Positions 41,888 to 51,210 of a stretch of DNA of 64,000 nt are shown one piece after another. Below the pieces are notes generated by a model, which saw nothing but the letters and a program-made list of their open reading frames with translations, made no database searches and had not been told where the DNA came from. Made by a program: the position numbers and the translations under genes. Within the stretch, counting starts at the first letter, position 1; every line of letters starts with the position of its first letter. Source of the stretch: Candidatus Baltobacteraceae bacterium (GTDB taxonomy: Bacteria; Vulcanimicrobiota; Vulcanimicrobiia; Vulcanimicrobiales; Vulcanimicrobiaceae); NCBI GenBank assembly GCA_036489885.1, contig DASXEW010000003.1, positions 1,860,001-1,924,000 on the forward strand. Direction: 5' to 3'.

Positions 41888-43314
41888 GAAGCATTAAATT
41901 TATCGACACGACGCTGCGCGACGCGCACCAGTGTTTGTGGTCGACGCGTATGACGACTGCGATGATGCTTCCGGTCGCGGACTATTTGGATCGCGCCGGC
42001 TTCGAAGCGATCGATTTGGAAGGCGGCGCCGTTTTCGACGTGTGCGTGCGCTTCCTGCGCGAAGACCCGTGGGAGCGGATGCGGATCATGAGCGAGGCGA
42101 TCACACGCACTCCGCTGATCATCATGACCCGCGGCCAGAGCCTGTACACCTTCGAGCTTTTCTCGGACGACGTCGTCGAGCTGAACGCCCAACGCATTGC
42201 AGCCAACGGCATCCGCTACCATACGCCCTACGACGCGCTCAACGATGTGCGCAACCTCGTCGTCTCGGTGCGCGCCGCCAAAGAGGCGGGACTCTATGTC
42301 GCAGCCGGCGTCGTCTACACGATCAGTCCGGTGCACACCGACGACTACTACGCCAAGAAAGCGCGTGAGATCGTCGCGCTCGGCGTCGATGCGCTGTATC
42401 TCAAGGATCCAAGTGGACTCCTGACGCCGGAGCGCGTCCGGACGCTCGTTCCGGCCTTGCGAGCGGCGATTGGAGCGCTTCCGCTGCAGCTCCACACGCA
42501 TTGTCTCACGGGTCTTGGACCGCTTGCCGCGCTCGAGGCGATTGGCTGCGGTGTCGACGCCGTGCACACGGCGACGTCAGTTCTCGCCAACGGCGCTTCG
42601 CAACCGTCGACGGAATGGGTTGCGAGCAACGCGCGGCGCATGGGATACGGCGTTGATCTCGATCTCGATTTGATCGAGCCCGTGCGCGAGCATTTCAAGT
42701 ACGTCGCCGAGCGCGAGGGCAAGCCGCTTGGCGAGGTTCTCGAGTACGACCCGTTTCACTACGAGCATCACGTTGCGGGCGGTATGATCTCGAATCTGCG
42801 CAGCCAACTGCGCGATATGGGAATGGAAATCAAGCTCGAAGCGATTCTCGCGGAGATGGCGCACGTCCGAAAGGATCTCGGCTATCCGATCATCGTGAGT
42901 CCGTTCGCGCAATTCGTCGCGACGCAGGCGACGCTCAACGTCATCGGCGGGGAGCGCTACAAGACGATTCCCGATGAAGTGCGACGTTACGTGCTCGGCT
43001 ACTACGGCGAGCTGGCCGCGCCCGTCGAGCCGAACCTCTACGATCGGATCACGGCCGGGGAACGTGTCGTCACCGAGCGCCCGGGCGACCTGCTGCCGCC
43101 GACCCTCGAGCGCATTCGTCGCGAGCGCGGGCCGTTCGACTCCGACGACGATCTGCTCTTGGCTGTGTTCTACAGTGCGGATCAATATGACGCGCTCAAA
43201 GCGGCGGGGCCGATTCAGCGAGCCTACGCCGTCGATCGAACGCCGCTACTCACACTTGTACGCGAGCTTTCGGGCCGCGACGACATTGCTTCTTTCCGTT
43301 TGGTGAAATCGTGA
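41884..43314 (+). CDS. carboxyltransferase subunit, pyruvate carboxylase B / oxaloacetate decarboxylase alpha type
   Basis: 476 residues from GTG 41884. HMGL-type TIM barrel: IDTTLRDAHQCLWSTRM, metal-binding LQLHTHCLTGLGPL, carbamylated-lysine segment DALYLKDPSGLLTPE, then the PYC_OADA helical domain. The biotinyl domain usually fused to such proteins is absent and supplied by the separate AccB-like protein. The acceptor could be pyruvate, but QC LW in place of the common QSLLAT, and the thiolase downstream, leave room for another substrate. The protein is cytoplasmic; no beta/gamma membrane subunits of a sodium pump are here. Confidence 0.85.
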   Translation: MRSIKFIDTTLRDAHQCLWSTRMTTAMMLPVADYLDRAGFEAIDLEGGAVFDVCVRFLREDPWERMRIMSEAITRTPLIIMTRGQSLYTFELFSDDVVELNAQRIAANGIRYHTPYDALNDVRNLVVSVRAAKEAGLYVAAGVVYTISPVHTDDYYAKKAREIVALGVDALYLKDPSGLLTPERVRTLVPALRAAIGALPLQLHTHCLTGLGPLAALEAIGCGVDAVHTATSVLANGASQPSTEWVASNARRMGYGVDLDLDLIEPVREHFKYVAEREGKPLGEVLEYDPFHYEHHVAGGMISNLRSQLRDMGMEIKLEAILAEMAHVRKDLGYPIIVSPFAQFVATQATLNVIGGERYKTIPDEVRRYVLGYYGELAAPVEPNLYDRITAGERVVTERPGDLLPPTLERIRRERGPFDSDDDLLLAVFYSADQYDALKAAGPIQRAYAVDRTPLLTLVRELSGRDDIASFRLVKS

Positions 43315-44459
43315 TCGAAATTCTTGGCGGCGTGCGAACGCCCATCGGCAAATTCGGCGGCGCGCTCCAGAAGCTCCGCGCCCGCGACATCGGCACGCAC
43401 GCGGTGCGCGAAACGATCGCTGCGACCGGCATCGCCGGAAGCGACGTCGATTTGGCGATCGTCGGACTCGCGCGTCAAGCCGGCAACGGGCCGAATCCGG
43501 GACGCTTGATGGCAGTCGGCGGTGGGCTGCCGCACACGACGCCTGCGTATACGGTGCAGCAAGCCTGTCTGTCGGGAATGCTTGCGGTGATCAACGGAAC
43601 GCAAGCCATCGAGACTGGCGCCGCGAGCGTCGTCTTGGCGGGTGGCGTCGAACACATGTCGAGCGTTCCCCATCTGTCGTTCGATACGCGCTGGGGTGCG
43701 CGCATGGGAACGTCCGAGCTGGTCGACGCCATGTTTGCCGACGGCTTCATCGATCCAATGTGCGGAAAACACATGGGCAAGTTGTGCGACGAGCTTGCAG
43801 CACGCTACGGGATCTCGCGCTCCGAACAAGATGCGTATGCGCTCGAGAGTCAGCAGCGCTGGGCAAAGGCAAACGCCGCGCGCGCGGACGCCGGAATAAT
43901 TTCGGGCCTCACGCCGCTGGGCGTCGACGAGAATCCGCGTCCGGATTCCGCGCTCGAAGCCCTCGCAAAACTCCGGCCGGCGTTCGATCCCGAAGGCACC
44001 GTGACGCCCGGTAATGCATGCGGTCTTGCCGACGGCGCTGCAGCCATCGTGTTTGCGTCTTCCGAAGCATCTCAGCGAATTGGCGCGAAACCGAAAGCGC
44101 GAATCATCGGGACGGCGATCGCAGCCATCGATCCCAAAGACTACGCGATTGCTCCGGTAGCCTCGACGCGCAAGCTGCTCGCGAAGCTCAACATGCGCAT
44201 CGATCAATTCGATTTCGTCGAGATCAACGAAGCGTTCGCCGCGCAGATGTTGGCCTGCATTCGGGATCTCGAGATCGACCGCGCACGCGTCAACGTTTGG
44301 GGTGGCGCAATTGCCGTCGGGCATCCGATCGGCATGTCGGGAATTCGCGTGTTGTTAAACGCCGTCCATCAGCTCGAGACATTGGGTGGACGTTACGCGC
44401 TTGCCGCGATCTGCGGCAATGGAGGCCAGGGGGCGAGCATCGCGCTCGAGCGCGTCTAG
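43311..44459 (+). CDS. thiolase (acetyl-CoA acyltransferase family)
   Basis: 382 residues from GTG 43311. Catalytic Cys86 in TVQQACLSGM, NEAFAAQ, GHPIGMSGIR and the second cysteine in AICGNGGQGAS are all present. It condenses or cleaves beta-ketoacyl-CoA. It overlaps the carboxyltransferase gene by 4 nt and is probably the last gene of the tightly coupled block. The set carboxylase + thiolase suggests conversion of a CoA ester or ketoacid to acetyl-CoA, but the exact pathway is not clear. Confidence 0.92.
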   Translation: MIEILGGVRTPIGKFGGALQKLRARDIGTHAVRETIAATGIAGSDVDLAIVGLARQAGNGPNPGRLMAVGGGLPHTTPAYTVQQACLSGMLAVINGTQAIETGAASVVLAGGVEHMSSVPHLSFDTRWGARMGTSELVDAMFADGFIDPMCGKHMGKLCDELAARYGISRSEQDAYALESQQRWAKANAARADAGIISGLTPLGVDENPRPDSALEALAKLRPAFDPEGTVTPGNACGLADGAAAIVFASSEASQRIGAKPKARIIGTAIAAIDPKDYAIAPVASTRKLLAKLNMRIDQFDFVEINEAFAAQMLACIRDLEIDRARVNVWGGAIAVGHPIGMSGIRVLLNAVHQLETLGGRYALAAICGNGGQGASIALERV

Positions 44460-44569
44460 CCTGCGAGCTCGACCCCTCGGGAGTGGTAGCTATCGGTAGC
44501 TTGGTCGTTAGACGAGGATAATCAGGGCCGGCCGGAAATGTCCGTACCGGTATAGCCGGGAGGGGAACC

Positions 44570-45898
44570 ATGGCAGTACGTTCGTCCGCTACAGGAACGA
44601 GTAATATTCGGCTCGTCGCATTGGCGAGCACGGTTGGCACCACGGTTGAGTGGTACGACTTCTTCCTGTACAACACGATGGCAGCGCTCGTGTTCAACAA
44701 GCTCTTCTTTCCGCAGTTCGATCCGGTTGTCGGAACGCTGCTCGCGTTCACCGCGTCGTTCGTCGGATTCATCGCTCGACCGATCGGTGCAGTCGTCTTC
44801 GGACACTTCGGCGATCGTATCGGACGAAAGAGCATGCTGATCCTGACGCTCTTGATCATGGGCGTCGGAACGTTCTTGATCGCGTTTCTGCCGACGTATA
44901 GTGCGATCGGAACCTCGGCTGCGATTCTACTGCTGATATTGCGCATGGTGCAAGGTTTCGGTCTGGGCGGAGAGTGGGGCGGCGCAGTCTTGATGTCCGC
45001 CGAGCACGCGTCGGACCGCGATCGCGGCTTCTACGCAAGCTGGCCGCAAATCGGGGTTCCCGCTGGTCTCGCACTCGGTACGACCGTTACCGCTCTTCTC
45101 TCGCACGGCTTGTCGTCGGATGATTTCTTGAACTACGGCTGGCGCATTGGTTTCGCGCTCAGCGCGGTGCTCGTTATCATCGGTATCTACATTCGTTTGC
45201 GGATCTTCGAGACGCCGCTCTTCCAGCAGGTGCAAGAGCAAAAGCAGATTGCGACGGTCCCGTTTGCGGAGCTATGGCGCGGCTATAGCCTAAACGTGAT
45301 CCTCGGCATGGGGATCCGCTACATCGAAGGCGTCGGCTTCAACATATACGCGGTGTTCGTTATCGCATACATGGCTGGAACGCTGAAGTATCCGCGCACC
45401 GACGTGCTCAACGCGGTAACGATTGCGGCGATCGTGATGATTTTCTTCATCCCGTTTTGGTCGCGGCTTTCAGATCGCATCGGGCGGCGCAAGGTTTTCG
45501 GCGCCGGCGTAATCGCAACGGGCATCCTTGCCTATCCGGCGTTTTGGCTGATGGGCCAAGGCGTGGGCTGGGCGTGGCTCGCGATCACAATTCCGTTCGG
45601 AATCGCATACGCGGCGATTTACGGACCGGAAGCGGCGCTCTTCAGTGAGCTGTTCGACACGCGCGTGCGTTACACGGGCATCTCGTTTGTCTATCAATTC
45701 TCAGGCATCTTCGCGAGCGGCTTAACGCCGATTATCGCGACGGCGCTGTTGAAGACGAGCGGTACTCCGTGGCTGGTCGCGGGCTATATGGTGATCGTCG
45801 CCGTGGTTAGCTTGGCATCGCTCCTGGCCATGCGCAAGTTCTACATGCCGGTTCCCTCAAGCGGCGACTCCGCCATCGCGGCGGCCGGCGCAGGCTAA
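44570..45898 (+). CDS. MFS transporter, metabolite:H+ symporter (MHS) type
   Basis: 442 residues, 12 helices. The MHS hallmarks TTVEWYDFFLYNTMAALVFN, GHFGDRIGRKSMLILTL and MVQGFGLGGEWGGAVL are clear. Members carry shikimate, 2-oxoglutarate, citrate, proline/betaine and similar acids with protons. GGGAGGGGAACC before the ATG is a strong ribosome site. The 110-nt gap upstream has no evident gene. It may import the acid used by the carboxylase-thiolase set. It converges with the SDR gene with a 4-nt overlap. Confidence 0.9.
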   Translation: MAVRSSATGTSNIRLVALASTVGTTVEWYDFFLYNTMAALVFNKLFFPQFDPVVGTLLAFTASFVGFIARPIGAVVFGHFGDRIGRKSMLILTLLIMGVGTFLIAFLPTYSAIGTSAAILLLILRMVQGFGLGGEWGGAVLMSAEHASDRDRGFYASWPQIGVPAGLALGTTVTALLSHGLSSDDFLNYGWRIGFALSAVLVIIGIYIRLRIFETPLFQQVQEQKQIATVPFAELWRGYSLNVILGMGIRYIEGVGFNIYAVFVIAYMAGTLKYPRTDVLNAVTIAAIVMIFFIPFWSRLSDRIGRRKVFGAGVIATGILAYPAFWLMGQGVGWAWLAITIPFGIAYAAIYGPEAALFSELFDTRVRYTGISFVYQFSGIFASGLTPIIATALLKTSGTPWLVAGYMVIVAVVSLASLLAMRKFYMPVPSSGDSAIAAAGAG

Positions 45899-46656
45899 GC
45901 GGTCAGCAAACCGCCGTCAATCACGACGATCGAGCCGTTGATGTACGCGGCGAGATCGGAGACGAGGAACAGCGTTAGGCCAGCAATCTCGGAAGGTTCA
46001 GCAATTCTTCCGGCCGGTATGCTGCGCTCGACACGCGCGCGGAGCTCGAGATTCGAGAAGCTATCCTGGGTCATTGGCGTCTGGGTGACCGCAGGCGCGA
46101 CGGCGTTCACGTTGATTCCGAGCGGTGCGTATTCGCGCGCGAATCCCTTGGTGAGAGCGATGACGGCGGCTTTGCTCGCGCCGTAAAGCACGTTCCCGAC
46201 CGATCCTCCGCCTTTGAACGCGGAGATCGAAGAAAGATTGACGATCTTTCCGTAGCGTTGTCCGCTCATCATATCGACGGCCGCTTTGCAGCACAAATAC
46301 ACGCCACCGACGTTGATGCGTGAGAGCACCTCCCAATCGGCGGGCGTCGAGTCTCCGAGCGTGCTCGTTCTCAGAATCCCGGCGCTGTTGACGAGCACGT
46401 CGAGACGCTTTTCGCGACTGCGAATGCGGCTGAAGACTTCTTGCACGGAGTTCGCGTCGCCGACGTCGAGACCGACCCCCTCGGCAGCCGCTCCATTAGA
46501 ACGCAGTGAATCAGCCGCGTCGGCGGCCCCGCTCGCATCCAAATCCGCGAGATAGACGCGGACGCCCTCGCTTGCTAGTGCCTGCGCGACGGCGCGTCCG
46601 ATTCCGTTCGCCGCGCCCGTGACCAGGGCGATCTTGCCACTCAGCCCGAGATCCAT
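45895..46656 (-). CDS. short-chain dehydrogenase/reductase (FabG-like)
   Basis: 253 residues, classical SDR. Cofactor motif TGAANGIG (residues 14-21), NSAG near residue 90, catalytic Ser in NLSSISAF and YGASK. The Asp in YLADLD after beta-2 favours NAD(H). The C-terminus SDLAAYINGSIVVIDGG is typical. Substrate unknown; related enzymes oxidise sugar alcohols or 3-hydroxyacyl compounds. Confidence 0.9.
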   Translation of the reverse strand: MDLGLSGKIALVTGAANGIGRAVAQALASEGVRVYLADLDASGAADAADSLRSNGAAAEGVGLDVGDANSVQEVFSRIRSREKRLDVLVNSAGILRTSTLGDSTPADWEVLSRINVGGVYLCCKAAVDMMSGQRYGKIVNLSSISAFKGGGSVGNVLYGASKAAVIALTKGFAREYAPLGINVNAVAPAVTQTPMTQDSFSNLELRARVERSIPAGRIAEPSEIAGLTLFLVSDLAAYINGSIVVIDGGLLTA

Positions 46657-46739
46657 GCTCGCGCTGTTCGTTCATTAAGCCCTCGCAAACCTCGGGTCCA
46701 TTAGAAGGAAGGAAACGACGGGACCCAGGAGCAGCGCTG

Positions 46740-47453
46740 GTGCGGTCTATAGCGGCGGTTTTGTTTGCATCTGTCGTGCTGCTCGCCGGGGCTCTTCCGG
46801 GCGGAACGTCGAGCGATATGACGCTGCAACGGCTTGCCGGCTACGTCGGATATCAGAACAGCACGTCGTCGTCCGTGACGATGGTTTCGATCTCGCATCC
46901 GTTCGATAGCGACGCGTACGCGTCGACGCAAGCGCAGTCGATTGCCGTCCTCGATTTTCCGGATGACTCGCGCGTGACGCTGGGCGGAAACAGCGTCATC
47001 CAGGTGCACGCCAACTTTTCGAAACGCAAGCACGTGCGCCGGCATCAGGATCCGATCGTATGGGAAGGCTCGGCGATTCGTCTTCCATCGGATGCCTCGA
47101 TCTTACGCTTCGATATTCATCAACCGTACGACGGCAACGAGCTATACGTCGTTTCGACGCGTTTCGCGCGGATCGCGATTCGTGGAACGACCGCGCTGCT
47201 CGCGGACAGCCTAAGCGGCGACATCCTCACGTGTCTTGACTGCGGTGCCGGCGATATCGTCGCCGACGTGGGTGGAAACGACTTCGCGATTCTCAACAAC
47301 GAAACGTTGCGCATTCGTGCCAACGGACGAGTGACGGTCGAAGAGACGAATCCGGTGATCTTGCAAGAATTCATCGACGCGGGGTTGTCGACATACATTC
47401 CGCGACCGCGACCGTCGCCCAAACCCCGCTTTCACTGGCCGATCAAGCTCTAG
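46740..47453 (+). CDS. secreted FecR-domain-like protein
   Basis: 237 residues from GTG 46740, with AGGAG upstream. Signal peptide MRSIAAVLFASVVLLAGAL. The middle (VLDFPDDSRVTLGGNSVIQV and YVVSTRFARIAIRGTTALL) has the beta pattern of FecR domains, which in Gram-negatives sense or bind in the periplasm, though no sigma factor or TonB receptor is nearby. The tail is proline/arginine-rich. It is followed 10 nt later by the GGDEF-EAL gene, so a link to signalling is possible. Confidence 0.65.
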   Translation: MRSIAAVLFASVVLLAGALPGGTSSDMTLQRLAGYVGYQNSTSSSVTMVSISHPFDSDAYASTQAQSIAVLDFPDDSRVTLGGNSVIQVHANFSKRKHVRRHQDPIVWEGSAIRLPSDASILRFDIHQPYDGNELYVVSTRFARIAIRGTTALLADSLSGDILTCLDCGAGDIVADVGGNDFAILNNETLRIRANGRVTVEETNPVILQEFIDAGLSTYIPRPRPSPKPRFHWPIKL

Positions 47454-47463
47454 GCGGGTAAGA

Positions 47464-49416
47464 ATGGCCTCAATTCCACTCGAGGCACCGTTGGCGCGGC
47501 TCCTTGCCGTAACGCGCGATATTCTTGAAGCAGAAGATCTCGACCGAGGTCTCGATTCGATTGCATCCGCCGTGCGCGATCTGTTTCATTTCAAATATGT
47601 TACGATCGTCGCCGCCGAGGATGCATCTGCGCCGATGCAACGCCGCGTCATGCAGGGTTGGCCCGAAAGCTTAACAGCGCAGCGCATCGGCGAACGCGTC
47701 GGACGCGACGAGATACGCGCCATCCTCAAGCGCGAATTCGAAGTCTTTGAATCTTGCTATTTCATTGCCGCCGAGACCGACACGCAGTGGTCGCGCTCGA
47801 TCTATTCGGGCGATCTTCCCGCGGATGCGCCGCGTCAGGCTCCGGAACGGTGGCACGAGCGCGATTCGCTAACGTTCGTGTTGCGCGACCGGTTGGGTGG
47901 AATGCTCGGGTACATGGGCGTCGACGGTCCGGAAGACGGCACGATTCCGCCACGCGATACCTTGCGCTCGATGCAGCTCTTCGTAAACTTGGTCGGGCTT
48001 GCGCTCGCAAACGCTCGCGCCCACGCGGCGGAAATCGAACGGCGGCGTTTGCTCGAGGCTAGTCATGCGCAGCTGCGTTATGAAGCCACGCACGACGGGC
48101 TCACGCGCCTTCCGAATCGCCAGCTTTTTGCCGAAGAGCTCGAAGCTACGCTGCGCGCGGGCACGATCGCCGGCCGAACCAACGCGGTTGCGTTCGTGGA
48201 TCTCGACGAGTTCAAAACGATCAATGATACGCTCGGACACTTGGCGGGTGACCTGGTTTTGCTGCGCGTTGCAGAGCGCCTACGCGCAACAACTTCGCGC
48301 AGCGACGTCGTGGCGCGGCTCGGCGGCGACGAGTTCGCCGTGCTGCTGCGCGATCGCAAAGACTCAGAAGAGATCCAAGATCAAGTCGATTCGATGATCA
48401 ACGAGATCATCCAACCAATCGAGCACGAGGACGGCAGAGTCTTTGCGTCCGCGAGTGTCGGCATCGCGATTCTCGAACAACGTCATGTAACGATCTCGGA
48501 TGTGCTGCGTGAAGCCGACGTCGCGATGTATGCTGCAAAGACGAGCGGACGGTCGCGCAAGGCACTGTTCGATGCCGAAATGCACTCGCAGTCCGCGCGC
48601 CGTTTGGGCTTGATCAGCGGTTTGCGTGATGCCGTCGACGGCACCCAATTCACGGTCGAGTATCAACCGATCGTTTCCTTGGACGATGGAACGATGGTCG
48701 GCGTCGAAGCTTTGATTCGATGGGCCCATGCAACGCTCGGCAAAGTCTCGCCTGGTGAGTTCATTCCACTTGCAGAGGAGGTCGGCACGATCGTTCCGAT
48801 CGGGCGCTTCGTTTTGGAAGAATCATGCCGGCGCTACGCGGAGTGGATGCGAATTCGGGAAGGGCGCCCGTTCTCGTTGCACGTGAACCTGAGCGTGCAA
48901 GAGATCTTACAACCTGACGTCGTGCCCTTCGTCGAGCACTTGTTACGCGAACGCGGGATTGAACCGGCCGAACTCACGATCGAGATCACGGAGCACGCAA
49001 TCTTGCGCAGCAGCAACTATGCGAACGCGGCGCTGGTCGGCTTACGCGGTTTGGGCGTCAAGCTCTGCATCGACGACTTTGGCACCGGCTATTCGTCGCT
49101 GCGCTATCTTCAAGAATTTCCGATCGACTCACTCAAGATCGATCGCTCCTTCATTCACGGAAGGAGCGGTGGTTTAGGAAGTGAGCCAATCGTCAAGATG
49201 TTGACACAACTAGCTGCGTCGTACGAGGTCGAAGTGATCGCGGAGGGTGTCGAACATCAACGGCAGGCCGACGCGCTCGTGCGACTCGGGTGTCGTCACG
49301 CGCAAGGTTTCCTATTCGCCGCCTCGCAGACACCCGAGCTGATTTCGAAGAAGCTAGCTGCTACGCAGCCCGCGCCGCAACAAGCTCGAGTTCGAGCGGG
49401 TCGTCGCTCTTCGTAA
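47464..49416 (+). CDS. GAF-GGDEF-EAL cyclic-di-GMP protein
   Basis: 650 residues. A GAF sensor covers about residues 10-190, GGDEF 205-370, EAL 385-630. The diguanylate cyclase motif GGDEF is intact (ARLGGDEFAVLL) with no RxxD inhibitory site just upstream. The EAL phosphodiesterase has all usual residues: GVEALIRW, NLSVQEI, TIEITEHAIL, CIDDFGTGYSSLRYL, LKIDRSFI, IAEGVEHQ. Both activities may therefore be present. There are no transmembrane helices, so the protein is cytoplasmic. Two double-PilZ proteins at 61974-63660 are possible receptors for the same messenger. Confidence 0.93.
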   Translation: MASIPLEAPLARLLAVTRDILEAEDLDRGLDSIASAVRDLFHFKYVTIVAAEDASAPMQRRVMQGWPESLTAQRIGERVGRDEIRAILKREFEVFESCYFIAAETDTQWSRSIYSGDLPADAPRQAPERWHERDSLTFVLRDRLGGMLGYMGVDGPEDGTIPPRDTLRSMQLFVNLVGLALANARAHAAEIERRRLLEASHAQLRYEATHDGLTRLPNRQLFAEELEATLRAGTIAGRTNAVAFVDLDEFKTINDTLGHLAGDLVLLRVAERLRATTSRSDVVARLGGDEFAVLLRDRKDSEEIQDQVDSMINEIIQPIEHEDGRVFASASVGIAILEQRHVTISDVLREADVAMYAAKTSGRSRKALFDAEMHSQSARRLGLISGLRDAVDGTQFTVEYQPIVSLDDGTMVGVEALIRWAHATLGKVSPGEFIPLAEEVGTIVPIGRFVLEESCRRYAEWMRIREGRPFSLHVNLSVQEILQPDVVPFVEHLLRERGIEPAELTIEITEHAILRSSNYANAALVGLRGLGVKLCIDDFGTGYSSLRYLQEFPIDSLKIDRSFIHGRSGGLGSEPIVKMLTQLAASYEVEVIAEGVEHQRQADALVRLGCRHAQGFLFAASQTPELISKKLAATQPAPQQARVRAGRRSS

Positions 49417-49443
49417 CTACACCTCAGTGGGTAGGTATAACTC

Positions 49444-51210
49444 GTGAAGCAGCGAGGGCGAAATCTTTTGGAGCGTGCGGCGACGGCGTTCCGCGCGGGC
49501 GACTTGACGGCAGCCAAGCGCTTCTGCGACGAGGTGCTGGCCGGCGCCGGCGGCGACTCCGAAGCGTTAAACATTTCGGGCGCGATTGCTTTTTCGCAGC
49601 GTGATTACCCCGAGGCGGAGCGTCTGTTCATTCTTGCCGCTGCATCTTCGAAAGAGAATCTTGCGGCACTCTTCAACCTCGGCAAAGTCCTCGAAGTGCA
49701 AAAACGCTTCGAAGAAGCTGCGAACGCATATCGCAAGATCTTGCGCGTGCAACCCGGAAATATCGAAACGCGCCTGCGCCTTGGGATCGCGCGCTACCAG
49801 CAGAATTCCTACGACGACGCGATCGACGTCTTTCAAGATGTCCTGCGTCGCGAGCCGGAAAACGCGACTGCCGCGCTGAGCCTGGGCGTCGCATTCAATA
49901 CGACGGGGCGTTACGAAGAATCGATCGTCGTTTTGCGTCGTCTCCTCGTGCGCGAGCCGGATCAAATCGAGGCGTATCACGCGCTCGGTGATTCGTTGAT
50001 CGCGCTACACCGTCCGGACGAAGCCGCGCGGGCTTGCGAATCAGTGCTCTCGCGCAATCCGAACGACGTGCTGGCGACGATCCTCATGGGACAAGCCGAG
50101 TGCGAGCGCAACGACTATACCGCCGCCGAGCGTTACTTCCGGCGTGCCGCATTACTCGACCCGAAACGGCACGAGGCCAACATGAATCTCGGCGTCCTCT
50201 TTCAACGCCTCGGCCGCATCAATGACGCGCTCTCGTGCGGGAAGATCGCGGTCGAGCTTGCGCCGCGGGACCCGCTCGCGCACGTGAACTACGGGATGGG
50301 ACTGTTGCTCGCGGGCGAGCTTGCAAAGGGCTGGCCGGAGGCCGAGTGGCGCCAGGCCGATCCGCACATGCGCGGCCATTTCCCTTATCGAGCGCGCCTT
50401 CCGATATGGACCGGCGAGCGGCTGAGCGGCAAGCTCTTGATCGCGCGCGAGCAAGGTCTGGGTGATTTCGTGATGGCGTCGCGGTTCTTTGCCGAGACTG
50501 CGGCTCGGACAAACGAGGTTGTGGTCGAGGTTCCGGCCGAGTTGATGCCGCTGTTCAAGGAACGGACCGACGTTCGCGTCGTCGCCGACCGTTGCGATCC
50601 CGCGATCCTGGAAACGTTCACCGCGCATTTGCCGGTGTGTAGTCTGCCTTTCGTCTTAGGTGTCAACGAAACGAACATTCCGGGGACGGTACCGTATCTT
50701 CTTGCGTCACACGAGCTTACCGCGCGTTTCAAGAAGCGTTTTGCGGAGCTCGGGGACGATCTGAAGATCGGTCTTGTTTGGGCGGGAAGTCCCGGCCATC
50801 TGCTGGACCGGTATCGCTCCGCGCCGGTCGCGCAATTTGCGGAACTGGCGGACGTCGAAGGCGTGCGCTGGATCAGTCTGCAGAAAGGCACGCACGAACC
50901 GTTGCAGGCGCTGCCGATCATCGATCTCGCTCCCGAGCTTACTGATTTTGGCGTCACTGCGGCGGCGATTTCCGCGCTGGATGTGATCGTCACCGTCGAC
51001 ACGGCGGTCGCACATGTCGCGGGAGCGCTCGGAAAGCCGGTTTGGCTTCTCAATGGTTTCGGCAGCTACTGGCTTTGGCAGCTGCGGCGTACCGATTCTC
51101 CGTGGTATCCGACGATGCGGTTATTCCGGCAACACGCACCCAATGATTGGAAAGGGTTGTTTCGCGAGCTTCGCGCCGAGCTGGAAGCTACGGAGCGAAT
51201 TCGAGCATAA
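49444..51210 (+). CDS. TPR-repeat protein with C-terminal glycosyltransferase-9-like domain
   Basis: 588 residues. About eight tetratricopeptide repeats run from residue 1 to 290, with units such as NLGKVLEVQKRFEEAANAYR and MNLGVLFQRLGRINDALSCG. The C-terminal 300 residues have a GT-B-like domain seen in GT9 and GT41 relatives: KIGLVWAGSPGHL, WISLQKG and DVIVTVDTAVAHVAGALGKP. The role is perhaps protein or surface glycosylation. It starts 27 nt after the GGDEF-EAL gene. Overlaps the convergent VOC gene by 23 nt. Confidence 0.85.
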   Translation: MKQRGRNLLERAATAFRAGDLTAAKRFCDEVLAGAGGDSEALNISGAIAFSQRDYPEAERLFILAAASSKENLAALFNLGKVLEVQKRFEEAANAYRKILRVQPGNIETRLRLGIARYQQNSYDDAIDVFQDVLRREPENATAALSLGVAFNTTGRYEESIVVLRRLLVREPDQIEAYHALGDSLIALHRPDEAARACESVLSRNPNDVLATILMGQAECERNDYTAAERYFRRAALLDPKRHEANMNLGVLFQRLGRINDALSCGKIAVELAPRDPLAHVNYGMGLLLAGELAKGWPEAEWRQADPHMRGHFPYRARLPIWTGERLSGKLLIAREQGLGDFVMASRFFAETAARTNEVVVEVPAELMPLFKERTDVRVVADRCDPAILETFTAHLPVCSLPFVLGVNETNIPGTVPYLLASHELTARFKKRFAELGDDLKIGLVWAGSPGHLLDRYRSAPVAQFAELADVEGVRWISLQKGTHEPLQALPIIDLAPELTDFGVTAAAISALDVIVTVDTAVAHVAGALGKPVWLLNGFGSYWLWQLRRTDSPWYPTMRLFRQHAPNDWKGLFRELRAELEATERIRA

